NCBI RefSeq assembly: GCF_042427745.1
Contig: NZ_JBHMFA010000010.1
Origin: Algibacter miyuki
Lineage (GTDB): Bacteria; Bacteroidota; Bacteroidia; Flavobacteriales; Flavobacteriaceae
Length of the DNA: 64,000 bases
Reading direction: 5' to 3' (one strand)
In this document: positions 17,088 through 26,538 of the stretch, one piece after another
Numbering within the stretch: position 1 is the first letter of the stretch
Layout of the letters: each line of letters opens with the position of its first letter
Made by a program: the position numbers and the translations under genes
Notes under the pieces: model-generated
Databases searched by the model: none
What the model saw: the letters and a program-made list of their open reading frames with translations, nothing else
What the model was told of the DNA's origin: nothing

Positions 17088-17162
17088 AGAGAGGTTAAGT
17101 TCGTCGAAAGACGATTAAACTTTAGGGACTTAAAAGCTATCTGTTTACAGGTAGCTTTTTTT
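17088..17162 (+). ncRNA. candidate small structured RNA with its own terminator
   Basis: After the -7 box comes GAGAGGTTAAGTT, a GNRA-capped stem CGTC-GAAA-GACG (17102-17113), a strand AACTT (17118-17122) that can close an outer helix with AAGTT (17097-17101), the purine string TTAGGGAC, and a terminator hairpin AAAAGCTATCTG / CAGGTAGCTTTT (17132-17159) running into T's. No ORF fits inside. The total is about 75 nt. It resembles independently transcribed flavobacterial RNA motifs (the Flavo-1 RNA motif is one possibility, not verified). It could also be a riboswitch-like leader, but the terminator and the following 125-base gap separate it from the next gene. Confidence 0.5.
17132..17162 (+). 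terminator. terminator of the small RNA
   Basis: AAAAGCTATCTG, loop TTTA, CAGGTAGCTTTT (12-base stem with one G-U pair) followed by T's. It may also terminate read-through from the PrsW gene. Confidence 0.85.
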
Positions 17163-17286
17163 ATGCGTTCTATTTCGCAAGCGGGCTAGTTCCTTCATAA
17201 TCTTCAGTTTATTTATCAACATTATCAATCAAAAGTTAAGTATTTTATGATTTCTTTAATGTATTTTTAAATATATTTCTACCAAC

Positions 17287-20016
17287 ATGATAAAAACAAA
17301 GGCTTTTCTATTTTTCGCTATACTTACGCTATGCTTTTCTTGCACTAATGATGATGAAAAAAAATATCGAATAGGCTTTTCGCAATGTATTAGTAAAGAT
17401 GATTGGAGAAAGGTTATGGACCATGAAATGATAGTAGAAGCGTCATTAAATGAAGATATCGATTTAACTATTTTTCAAGCTAATGAAGATATAGAAATTC
17501 AGAAATCACAAATTGAAACCATGATAAACGATGGCTTTGATGTGATTATAATATCCCCTTTAAGACCAGACCCTCTTGTCTCATTAATTGAAAAGGCTTA
17601 TGATAAAGGGATTCCTGTTATTATCGTGGACCGAAAAATTAATTCGCAAAAATTCACCGCTTATGTTGGAGCGAATAATATTGATGTAGGCCGTATGGCT
17701 GCAAAATATATTGCATCGCAAAACAAAGAAAACATCAGTGTTTTAGAAATAAAAGGAAGTGATAACTCATCGCCTGTTATTGAGCGGCATTTGGGATTTC
17801 ATCAAATTATAAACAGCGACCCTAATGTTTCTATTAATTATAGTATTAAAGAAGAAAACCTTCCACAGCGATTACCTCAAATTTTAGACTCACTAAACAT
17901 AAAACCTATCCATTATGTGTTCGGTTTTAATGACAACATTGCTCATGACGCATGGAAAATAACAAAATCTAAAGCAACAGAAAGCTCCATTAAATTTATT
18001 GGCGTAGACGGGTTAAATGGAGAAAACAACGGCATCCAACTGGTGCAAAACGGCGTATTATCTGCAACTGTACTTTATCCTACAGGAGGAGACGAAGCTT
18101 TAAAAATTGCTGTAAAAATTTTACGTAATGAAAAAGTAGACAAAAACAATATATTAAACACAACAATAATTGACTTTAGAAATGCTGAAATAATGAAAAA
18201 TCAGTATGACAAAATTAACAAACACCAGTATGAAATAGAAAGTCAGCAAGAAAAAATAAAACTACAAAAGCAAACCTATTCTACACAAAGCAATATCCTA
18301 AAGTTACTTCTAGGGTTACTTATTATTAGTTTACTTTTAGTTGTTTTTAGTATTTATTCAGCATACAGCAACCAAAAGAAAAAGCGAGAATTAGAAATAC
18401 GCAATAAGAAAATTACCACTCAAAGGAATCAAATAAAAAAAATAGCGCAAGAAATTAAAATAAGTAATGAAGCTAAAGTAAACTTCTTTACAGGCTTATC
18501 ACATGAATTTAAAACCCCTATCACTCTAATTTTATCATCAATTGAATCTTTATCCGAAAACAAAACACTAAAAGACAATAAACTATCTCGTGAAGTTGGA
18601 TTAATTTTCAATAACTCAAAACGACTACTGCGACTGATAAACCAACTACTAGACTTCAGAAAAATAGAAGATCGAAAATTCATTTTAAAAGCGTCTGAAA
18701 CCAATTTAATCAAGTTTTCTAATCTCATTTTTAACGACTTTAAACGCGAGGCTCAAAAACGAAATATTACTTTTTCAATTGAAACAGATAATGAAGACCT
18801 AAACCTTTTTATTGATAGAAATTTAATGGATAAAGTCTATTTCAACTTACTATCCAACGCTTTTAAATTTACGCCCAATAACGGTTCTATTAGTATAAAA
18901 ATTCATGACATTCCAGAAATAAACCAGGTAAAAATTCATTTTAAAGATTCGGGTATTGGTATACCTACTTCAGAAATGAATCAGGTTTTTTCTGCCTTCT
19001 ACCAAGGCTCGAACAATAATAAATCGAGTTCCGGTATAGGCCTACACTTATCCAAGGAATTTGTAGAACTTCATAAAGGATCCATTGAGGTAAAATCTAA
19101 GCATGGAACAGAGTTTATAGTCACGTTATACAAAGGTCAGGCCCACTTAAGCACTGATGAAATTGTTTATGATCCCGATATTATTGAGGAAACCGTTTTA
19201 AGCTTTAATGATGGTTATGAAGACGAGGTGTTTTTACAAAATCAACCCACACAGTCCGGCGATCACTATTCCATTTTAATAATTGAAGACAACCTAGATT
19301 TAGCCAACTATTTACACGGAAAACTATCGAAAGACTACCACATACATCTATCCGATGGCTCTGACGCTATTGAAAAAGCTATTGAAACCATTCCTGATAT
19401 TATCATGTGCGATATTAATGTCTCTGGTAGTCTCGATGGTTTCGAAATATGCAAAACATTAAAAACCGATTTACGAACGTCTCACATTCCAAACATTATC
19501 CTTACAGCTTTAAACAATAAAGAATCATACATCCAAGGACTTCAATCGGGAGCCGATTTATTTTTAACTAAACCTTTTAGCTTTGCTATTCTGCAACAAT
19601 CGATTAAAAGTTTACTTTATAATCGAGAAAAGTTACGTTACTATTTTATAAACAACATCCATAAAGTTGATACAGAACAAAATTTTGGTTTACTAGAACA
19701 GGATTTTATTTCCAAAATCAACAAACACATTGAAGAACATATAGACAACTCTAAATTCTCGGTAGAACAACTCGCCGAGCATTTAAACATCTCTCGGGTT
19801 CAGCTCTATAGAAAAATGAAAGCTATTTTAGGCGTTAGTATTAGCGATTATATTCAGAGCAGAAGACTAGAAAAAGCAAAACACTTACTCGATAACACCA
19901 GTCTTACCATTTCTGAGATAGCTTATGCTACAGGTTTTTCTTCTCCCAATTACTTTTCTACAAGTTTTAAAAACAAATACCAAAAAACACCAAAAAAATA
20001 CAGATCAAACACCTAA
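17287..20016 (+). CDS. hybrid two-component system regulator of the fructan locus
   Basis: This 909-aa one-protein two-component system works as sugar sensor and transcription activator. Domains: signal sequence ending FSC (lipobox-like, non-canonical) at 1-19; periplasmic sugar-binding domain of the ribose/LacI type at about 27-300 (IIISPLRPDPL, IPVIIVDRKI, FIGVDGLNGEN); transmembrane helix at about 338-360; HisKA with GLSHEFKTPITLIL (His about 406); HATPase_c with FNLLSNAFKF, DSGIGI and SSGIGLHLSKEF; receiver with MCDINVSG (Asp about 709) and FLTKPF; C-terminal AraC HTH (VEQLAEHLNISRVQLYRKMK, then ATGFSSPNYFSTSFKN). The architecture and context equal Bacteroides thetaiotaomicron BT1754, which binds fructose in the periplasm. 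It probably activates the genes that follow. Confidence 0.93.
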   Translation: MIKTKAFLFFAILTLCFSCTNDDEKKYRIGFSQCISKDDWRKVMDHEMIVEASLNEDIDLTIFQANEDIEIQKSQIETMINDGFDVIIISPLRPDPLVSLIEKAYDKGIPVIIVDRKINSQKFTAYVGANNIDVGRMAAKYIASQNKENISVLEIKGSDNSSPVIERHLGFHQIINSDPNVSINYSIKEENLPQRLPQILDSLNIKPIHYVFGFNDNIAHDAWKITKSKATESSIKFIGVDGLNGENNGIQLVQNGVLSATVLYPTGGDEALKIAVKILRNEKVDKNNILNTTIIDFRNAEIMKNQYDKINKHQYEIESQQEKIKLQKQTYSTQSNILKLLLGLLIISLLLVVFSIYSAYSNQKKKRELEIRNKKITTQRNQIKKIAQEIKISNEAKVNFFTGLSHEFKTPITLILSSIESLSENKTLKDNKLSREVGLIFNNSKRLLRLINQLLDFRKIEDRKFILKASETNLIKFSNLIFNDFKREAQKRNITFSIETDNEDLNLFIDRNLMDKVYFNLLSNAFKFTPNNGSISIKIHDIPEINQVKIHFKDSGIGIPTSEMNQVFSAFYQGSNNNKSSSGIGLHLSKEFVELHKGSIEVKSKHGTEFIVTLYKGQAHLSTDEIVYDPDIIEETVLSFNDGYEDEVFLQNQPTQSGDHYSILIIEDNLDLANYLHGKLSKDYHIHLSDGSDAIEKAIETIPDIIMCDINVSGSLDGFEICKTLKTDLRTSHIPNIILTALNNKESYIQGLQSGADLFLTKPFSFAILQQSIKSLLYNREKLRYYFINNIHKVDTEQNFGLLEQDFISKINKHIEEHIDNSKFSVEQLAEHLNISRVQLYRKMKAILGVSISDYIQSRRLEKAKHLLDNTSLTISEIAYATGFSSPNYFSTSFKNKYQKTPKKYRSNT

Positions 20017-20399
20017 ATTAGTTCCACTTTACACTAGAATACCTACTTTTTAAAACAACTTACCACTGCGATATTCATAAAAACACAGGCTGATTATCAT
20101 CAAAGTAGCAGTATTTCTTACTGAATTTTACCATTTTAGCAATGCGTATTATTAAAATCACCTCCGCTTAGCTACTAAAAGAAGGGTAACATAGTTACAT
20201 TTTTATACTTTTATGTAACATTACCTACATTTCACTTTGCACTTCCATTTTTAAAAAAAGAAAAAACCTCAACAATAACAATACTTCCCGTGCTTTCTCA
20301 CTTTAACTTTAACAAACTTATAACTTATTGATACAAAACTAAAACATGTGGCGTAATTAAAAATATACATTGCAATCACTAAACTAATTACACCACCAC
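20017..20399. promoter_or_regulatory. 383-base regulatory gap upstream of the sugar porter
   Basis: No gene is present. It holds a palindrome GTAAC-ATA-GTTAC (20186-20198) and, 29 bases from its start, a second GTAACATTAC-type block (20215-20225). Both blocks share GTAACAT and end in TACAT within 17 bases. A near-consensus -7 (TCACTTTG at about 20232-20239) follows the second block. This is the best candidate for the binding site of the AraC domain of the sensor-regulator. The binding assignment is inference. Confidence 0.45.
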
Positions 20400-21725
20400 A
20401 TGAATAAAAAAATACTAATATGGTCTGTTACCGCAGCACTTGCAGGATTCTTATTTGGCTTTGATACCGTTGTTATATCTGGTGCAGAAAAAAAACTACA
20501 AACTTTATGGGGTTCTTCAGATGCTTTTCATGGCATTGTAGTAATAGGAATGGCATTATGGGGTACTGTTATAGGAGCACTGTTAGGCGCTATTCCAACA
20601 AACAAAATTGGACGTAAAAAAACACTCATGTGGATTGGTATTCTATATACCATTTCGGCCATTGGTTCTGCCTTTGCTAACGACCCAATTACCTTTGCTA
20701 TATTCCGATTTATTGGAGGTTTAGGAGTTGGTGCTTCCACTATTGCGGCACCTGCCTATATATCGGAAATTGCCCCAGCTAAAGATCGCGGTAAACTCGT
20801 TGGCCTCTATCAATTTAATATTGTTTTTGGTATTCTTATAGCCTTCTTATCTAACTATCTTTTAAATGGTTTAGGCGAAAATGCTTGGCGATGGATGGTT
20901 GGCGTTGAAGCTATTCCTGCTGTAATTTACACCCTTTTCACACTGACATTACCAAAAAGCCCAAGATGGTTACTTACTAAGTTTAGAAATTCAGAAGCAA
21001 AACAAGTATTTCAAATTATTAGTCCCGATTTAGACCCGGAAAAACTAATGCTTGAAATAAAAACCGAAATGGAAAATACAGTAGCCAATGAAAACATCTT
21101 TCTTAAAAAGTATAGATTCCCATTAATATTGGCTTTTCTAATCGCTTTTTTCAATCAACTATCTGGAATTAACGCTTTACTTTATTACGCGCCTCGAATT
21201 TTAGAAGAAGCTGGACTTGGCGAAAGCACAGCCTTACTTAGTAGTATTGGCGTTGGAGTAACCAATATGGTTTTTACTCTTTTGGGCGTTTTCTTAATTG
21301 ATAGACTCGGCAGAAAACAACTTATGTACATCTGCTCGTTTGGCTATATTATATCGTTATCCTTAGTTTCCGCAGCCTTCTTTTTAAATTGGGAAGGTAG
21401 CGCCGTACCTGTTTTTTTATTCATGTTTATTGCCGCACATGCTATTGGGCAAGGCACTGTAATATGGGTGTTTATTTCTGAAATTTTCCCGAACCATTTA
21501 CGAGGATCAGGCCAAGCTTTTGGCAGCTCGGTACATTGGGTATTAGCTGCAATTGTGCCGTCATTAGTCCCCATACTTTTCTCTACTGTTGGAGCTGGCG
21601 TGGTTTTTTTAGTCTTTGCCATAATGATGGTTTTTCAATTGCTATTCGTAGTCTTTATGATGCCCGAAACAAAAGGCGTTTCATTGGAAGATCTAAGTAA
21701 AAAATTAATCAATAAATATAACTAA
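20400..21725 (+). CDS. sugar porter family MFS transporter (probable fructose importer)
   Basis: This 441-aa, 12-span major facilitator is of the sugar porter family (XylE/GLUT-like). Signature pieces: GFLFGFDTVVISGAEKKL (span 1), NKIGRKKTLMW (the GRR/K loop 2-3), IGGLGVGASTIAAPAYISEI (span 4, PxYxSE), PKSPRWLL (PESPRWL), NQLSGINALLYYAP (span 7 sugar-binding Gln and Asn), DRLGRKQLM (loop 8-9) and FMMPETKGVSLEDL (PETKG). It probably imports fructose released from fructan into the cytoplasm. It is the first structural gene of the locus, 18 bases before the GH32 gene, and counterparts occur in the Bacteroides fructan locus. Confidence 0.9.
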   Translation: MNKKILIWSVTAALAGFLFGFDTVVISGAEKKLQTLWGSSDAFHGIVVIGMALWGTVIGALLGAIPTNKIGRKKTLMWIGILYTISAIGSAFANDPITFAIFRFIGGLGVGASTIAAPAYISEIAPAKDRGKLVGLYQFNIVFGILIAFLSNYLLNGLGENAWRWMVGVEAIPAVIYTLFTLTLPKSPRWLLTKFRNSEAKQVFQIISPDLDPEKLMLEIKTEMENTVANENIFLKKYRFPLILAFLIAFFNQLSGINALLYYAPRILEEAGLGESTALLSSIGVGVTNMVFTLLGVFLIDRLGRKQLMYICSFGYIISLSLVSAAFFLNWEGSAVPVFLFMFIAAHAIGQGTVIWVFISEIFPNHLRGSGQAFGSSVHWVLAAIVPSLVPILFSTVGAGVVFLVFAIMMVFQLLFVVFMMPETKGVSLEDLSKKLINKYN

Positions 21726-21743
21726 CCTAAAAACTATCTCATC

Positions 21744-23357
21744 ATGAACATTTTAAAACTCGGTAAATCTGTATTAATGATTCTCTTTGTTTTCGGAATC
21801 ATAGGTTGTAAAAAAACAAGTGATACAAAGCAAACAACAGAAAACACAACACTTTCCACCCCCCAAATAAGTACGGAAGAATCACTTTATAGACCAAATT
21901 TTCATTTTACACCAAAGAAAGCTTGGATGAACGACCCAAATGGTATGTTTTACTACAACGGATATTATCATTTATATTTCCAATACCACCCAGAAAGTAG
22001 TGTTTGGGGGCCAATGCACTGGGGTCATGCTATAAGCACCGACATGATTAGCTGGAGAGAACAACCCATTGCTATTTATCCTGACGAATTAGGCACCATT
22101 TTCTCTGGTAGTGCTGTAGTTGATATTAGCAATAGTTCCGGTTTTGGTGAAGTTAGCAAAGCTATTCCTATTGTTGCCATGTATACCAGTTCTAAAAAAC
22201 TTGGTGAAGGTGATAATTGGAAACAAACACAAAGCATTGCATACAGTAATGATGAAGGTAAAACCTTTACCAAATACGATAGCAATCCAGTTATTGATAA
22301 TGATAATATTAAAGATTTTAGAGATCCTAAAGTTGTTTGGGATGAAGACAGAAAAAAATGGGTAATGGTACTTGCTGCCGGAGACAACATTATGTTTTAC
22401 GACTCAAAAGATCTAAAAACCTGGAATTTACTTTCCAATTTCGGTAAAAACATTGGCGGTCATGGCGGTGTTTGGGAATGCCCCGATTTATTCAAACTTC
22501 CTATAATAGGCACCAACGAATCAAAATGGGTACTATTAGTAAGTATTAATCCTGGCGGTCCAAATGGCGGAAGTGCTACACAATATTTTGTTGGCGATTT
22601 TGATGGCACTCAATTTACTTTGGATAAAGACTTTGAAACCAGCTTAAATAATGATCATAATTTCTGGATAGACTTCGGAAGAGACAATTATGCGGGTGTA
22701 TCATGGTCTAATGCACGCACAAAAGACGGAGGCATATTAATGTTAGGCTGGATGTCTAATTGGCATTACGCTCAAAAAGTTCCAACCGAAACTTGGAGGA
22801 GCGCCATGACAGTAGCTAGAAAAGTACAACTACAAAAAAATGAAAATGGCTACCGATTAATATCAAATCCTGTACAACAACTTGCTAGTTACAGAGGTGA
22901 GAAATATAAAAAAGAAAATATAATTATATCGGGCGATACCAAAATCATCGATACTAAAACCATTGATTTAGCAAGTGCTGAAATTCAATTTAATATTTCA
23001 GATTTAACCGAAACCACATACACCTTCAAACTTGAAAACCAGGCAGGAGAAAAACTATTATTTGGTTTCGATAATATTAAAAAAACATTTTTTATAAACA
23101 GAAAACAAGCCGGTAACACCACATTTTCCGAAAAATTTGCCGATAGAATCTCCATTGCTCCAAGAACATCGAGTAATCAAAATTTATCTGGAACTATACT
23201 TCTAGACAAAACCTCAATCGAGTTATTTTTTGATAACGGAGAAACCGTAATGACTGAAATTTTCTTTCCAACAGAACCTTTTGAAACGCTAAGCATAAAC
23301 TCTAACAACCAAGACTTTACGCTTAGTTCTATTGAAATTAATAAACTAAACTTTTAA
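21744..23357 (+). CDS. GH32 fructanase lipoprotein (levanase/inulinase/invertase type)
   Basis: This 537-aa glycoside hydrolase of family 32 hydrolyses beta-fructosidic bonds with retention. Catalytic set: nucleophile Asp64 in KAWMNDPNGMFYY, transition-state stabiliser Asp194 in KDFRDPKVV, acid/base Glu245 in WECPDLFKLP. The five-bladed propeller covers about 45-360 and the GH32 C-terminal beta-sandwich about 390-535. The N-terminus IGCKKTSDT has a lipobox with Cys at about 22, so it is a lipoprotein, periplasmic or outer-membrane anchored. Whether it is exo or endo, and levan or inulin specific, cannot be read. It lies between the porter and susC, all on one strand. Confidence 0.93.
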   Translation: MNILKLGKSVLMILFVFGIIGCKKTSDTKQTTENTTLSTPQISTEESLYRPNFHFTPKKAWMNDPNGMFYYNGYYHLYFQYHPESSVWGPMHWGHAISTDMISWREQPIAIYPDELGTIFSGSAVVDISNSSGFGEVSKAIPIVAMYTSSKKLGEGDNWKQTQSIAYSNDEGKTFTKYDSNPVIDNDNIKDFRDPKVVWDEDRKKWVMVLAAGDNIMFYDSKDLKTWNLLSNFGKNIGGHGGVWECPDLFKLPIIGTNESKWVLLVSINPGGPNGGSATQYFVGDFDGTQFTLDKDFETSLNNDHNFWIDFGRDNYAGVSWSNARTKDGGILMLGWMSNWHYAQKVPTETWRSAMTVARKVQLQKNENGYRLISNPVQQLASYRGEKYKKENIIISGDTKIIDTKTIDLASAEIQFNISDLTETTYTFKLENQAGEKLLFGFDNIKKTFFINRKQAGNTTFSEKFADRISIAPRTSSNQNLSGTILLDKTSIELFFDNGETVMTEIFFPTEPFETLSINSNNQDFTLSSIEINKLNF

Positions 23358-23374
23358 CTTAAACTAAATTAATT

Positions 23375-26300
23375 ATGAAATGTAAACAACTTTTATTTTT
23401 ATCCTTTTTTGCGCTGCTGAGCTTGTTCGCTCAAGGCCAAGTAAGCGGTACGGTTACAGACCAAACAGACGGCATGCCCTTACCAGGTGTTTCCGTAATA
23501 GTTGCAGGAACCTCGCAAGGTGCCGCAACAGATTTTGACGGAAATTATTCCATAGACAATATTAATGGAGATGCTACTTTAGTTTTTAGCTATATGGGCT
23601 ATAAAACACAAGAAATTCAAATCGCAGGAAAATCTATTATTAACGTATCCTTAATTGCCGATGCCAGCGAACTAGACGAAATTGTAGTAACAGGATACTC
23701 TAGAGAACGAAAAGTAGATGTAACAGGAGCAATTACCGTAGTTGAACTTGGGCCAACAGAGGGCGTAAGTATGAGTTCTGGTAGTGCCGTTCAAGGACTT
23801 CAAGGTCGTGTTCCAGGGGTGTTTATTGAAAAATCTGGAGACCCAACAGGATCTGCAAACAATATTTTAATTCGTGGGGCAACAACATTAGGCGACAATA
23901 ATCCCTTATTTGTTATCGATGGGGTACCAACATTGCGTCAGGAAGTGTTTTCAAGCATTAACCCTAGCACAATAGAATCTGTTCAGGTGCTTAAAGATGC
24001 TTCCGCATCGTCTCTATATGGGGCACGTGCAGGAAACGGCGTTATTATTGTAACCACTAAAAACAGTGCAAAAGCTGCCGGTGGCGAAAAATTTAAAGTC
24101 AGCATCAACTCAAACGTTTCTGTTCAATCGGAGAAAAAACAACGTTATGATATGCTAAACGCTCAACAACGTGGTGAGGTACTTTGGAGAGCTTCAGTAA
24201 ATGATGGAGCCGACCCAAATAGTGGTTATGGTGAAATATATGATTTCGATTGGAACGGCGATTTCAATAACCCTGTTTTAAACAGTGTTGCCGTTCAGCC
24301 ATACGTAGGGGGAGATACTTCAGTACCCGTTGGAGATACCGATTGGCAAGACGAGACTTACAAAACAGGTTATGTTTACAATAATGAAATATCCGTTTCA
24401 GGAGGTACCGACAATTCTTTTCATTTATTCAATATAGGCCATTTAAGAAATACAGGAATTCTAAAAAACACAGGCTACGAAAGAATTTCGGCAAAACTAA
24501 ACTCTAACTTCAACTTATTTGAAAACCGATTAAGAGTTGGTGTAAATACACAAATTTTCACATCAGACGAAACATTAGCGTCTCCAGATGTTGGTAGTGC
24601 ACCTACGCCAAGTTTAGCCATTTCCTTAGCACCAACAATTCCTGTTTACGATAGTAACGGAAACTTCGCTGGCCCTTTAGGTTCTGGTTATTCCGACAGA
24701 AACAATCCTGTTTTAATGCAATATTTAAACCGTTGGGATAATACAGATAGAACAACTTTCTTCGGAAATATTTGGGGTGAATTCGATATTATTGAAAACC
24801 TAACATTCAGAACCAGTTTAGGTATAGATTTTAGCGATTATCATAAAAAAGATATTGAAACTAAAGTTGATAACGGCTCTATTCAAAGAAGTAACAACAG
24901 ATTAATACATGACACCAACAAGTTTACAAGCTTAGTATTTACAAACACATTAAGCTACCAACTAGAACTTAACGATAAGCATAAAATAAATGTTTTACTA
25001 GGAACGGAATCTATAAAAGATGATTTTTCAAGTGTTTATTCTCAGGCCGATGGATTTTCAACCGAAACGGAAGCTTATTTTGTTTTAAAAGAAGCCACAG
25101 GCGCTAGAACAAACACAGGCACCTCTACAGGAAGCCGATTATTATCTCAATTTGGTAAAATCAACTATGGTTTTGAAGATCGCTATTTAGCATCTGTTAC
25201 CATACGTCGTGATGGTTCTTCAAGATTTGGTGCCGAAAACCGATATGGTATTTTTCCTGCTGCAACTGTAGGTTGGAGAATTAGTAATGAAGAGTTTTGG
25301 AAAGATAATGATGTTGTAAATTCATTAAAATTTAGAGCAGGTTATGGAGAAGTTGGTAACCAATCTATTGGAGATGTAGCACGTTTTGGGTTATTTGCTT
25401 CAAAATACGGGCAAAATCAATTACAGGCTACTGGAGACGACTTTTTCTTTAACACCTTTTACAATGTAGGTACAGCTTACGATTTAAGCGGAATTAACAC
25501 AGGTAACCTACCTTCAGGCTTCGCTCCTGTTCAAGCTGGAAACCCAGCATTAAAATGGGAAACTACCAAAGAAATTAACCTTGGGTTAGATTTTACTTTG
25601 TTTAACAATGCTATCGTAGGATCCTTCGATTACTTTACCAGAGAAACTTCCGATATTTTAACCATTCCTCCAATTGCTTCTGCAATAGGTGAAGGTCAAT
25701 TAAAAACTTTAAACGGAGCTACTACAGAAACCAGAGGTTGGGAACTAGCATTAAATTATTCTAAAACTTTAGATAACGGTTTATCATTCACTGTAGCAAC
25801 CAATTTAGGTGCTTTTAAAGATGAAATTACAGAACTACCTGCCGAAGTTGTGTCTGCTTTCCCTGGAACTGTTGATAACTCAATAATTGGACATTCTCAA
25901 TTTTCTATCTACGGTTATAAAACAGATGGCTTATTTCAAAGTCAAGACGATGTAGACAATAGCCCAACTCAGGTAGGCGCTAGACCAGGCGGATTAAAAT
26001 TTAAAGATTTAAGTGGTAATGGAAGTATTGGTGCAGAAGACAGAGATTTTCTTGGAACAACCTTACCCGACCTTGAGTATGGTATTAGATTAGATATGAA
26101 TTATAAAAATTTCGACATGTCTTTATTCGGCTCTGGCGTTGCTGGTAGAATTGGACAAGACCCTTATATTTCATTCAACAATTTTGTTCAAGGTAGAGAA
26201 AATGCAGGACTTGGGGTATTAAACTCATGGACACCAAGTAATACAAATACCGATGTTCCTTCATTATCATTAGTAAACAACGATACGAGAATTTCTGATT

Positions 26301-26536
26301 ATTTATACAGAAAAAATTCTTACTTCAAATTAAGAAACCTTCAAATTGGATATTCACTTCCTGAAGAACTAACAACTAAGTTAGCTGGCATGACCAGTTG
26401 TAGAATTTATCTACAAGGCGAAAACCTATTCTGGATTACACCTAGCGATTATATAGGTTCCGACCCAGAACGTACGGATGTAAACACCATTCCAGTACCA
26501 ACTGTACTTTCAATAGGACTTAACATTAACTTTTAA
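23375..26536 (+). CDS. SusC-like TonB-dependent receptor (fructan)
   Basis: This 1053-aa outer-membrane TonB-dependent transporter has a signal peptide ending FAQGQ, a carboxypeptidase-regulatory-like domain at about 22-100 (VSGTVTDQTDGMPLPGVSV), the TonB box region DEIVVTGYSRERKVDVTGA at about 107-125, a plug with VQGLQGRVPGVFIEKSG and LFVIDGVP, and a large beta-barrel to the C-terminal Phe (LSIGLNINF). It imports oligosaccharides captured with SusD, energised by TonB. It is followed after 2 bases by susD, as is standard for the pair. The ligand is inferred as fructo-oligosaccharide from the GH32 and fructokinase neighbours. Confidence 0.93.
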   Translation: MKCKQLLFLSFFALLSLFAQGQVSGTVTDQTDGMPLPGVSVIVAGTSQGAATDFDGNYSIDNINGDATLVFSYMGYKTQEIQIAGKSIINVSLIADASELDEIVVTGYSRERKVDVTGAITVVELGPTEGVSMSSGSAVQGLQGRVPGVFIEKSGDPTGSANNILIRGATTLGDNNPLFVIDGVPTLRQEVFSSINPSTIESVQVLKDASASSLYGARAGNGVIIVTTKNSAKAAGGEKFKVSINSNVSVQSEKKQRYDMLNAQQRGEVLWRASVNDGADPNSGYGEIYDFDWNGDFNNPVLNSVAVQPYVGGDTSVPVGDTDWQDETYKTGYVYNNEISVSGGTDNSFHLFNIGHLRNTGILKNTGYERISAKLNSNFNLFENRLRVGVNTQIFTSDETLASPDVGSAPTPSLAISLAPTIPVYDSNGNFAGPLGSGYSDRNNPVLMQYLNRWDNTDRTTFFGNIWGEFDIIENLTFRTSLGIDFSDYHKKDIETKVDNGSIQRSNNRLIHDTNKFTSLVFTNTLSYQLELNDKHKINVLLGTESIKDDFSSVYSQADGFSTETEAYFVLKEATGARTNTGTSTGSRLLSQFGKINYGFEDRYLASVTIRRDGSSRFGAENRYGIFPAATVGWRISNEEFWKDNDVVNSLKFRAGYGEVGNQSIGDVARFGLFASKYGQNQLQATGDDFFFNTFYNVGTAYDLSGINTGNLPSGFAPVQAGNPALKWETTKEINLGLDFTLFNNAIVGSFDYFTRETSDILTIPPIASAIGEGQLKTLNGATTETRGWELALNYSKTLDNGLSFTVATNLGAFKDEITELPAEVVSAFPGTVDNSIIGHSQFSIYGYKTDGLFQSQDDVDNSPTQVGARPGGLKFKDLSGNGSIGAEDRDFLGTTLPDLEYGIRLDMNYKNFDMSLFGSGVAGRIGQDPYISFNNFVQGRENAGLGVLNSWTPSNTNTDVPSLSLVNNDTRISDYLYRKNSYFKLRNLQIGYSLPEELTTKLAGMTSCRIYLQGENLFWITPSDYIGSDPERTDVNTIPVPTVLSIGLNINF

Positions 26537-26538
26537 AA

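Noticed and set aside
17088..17131. Glycine riboswitch
   Set aside because: The GGAGAG start is suggestive, but the conserved core of the class and a tandem aptamer are missing and the adjacent gene is a sugar sensor.
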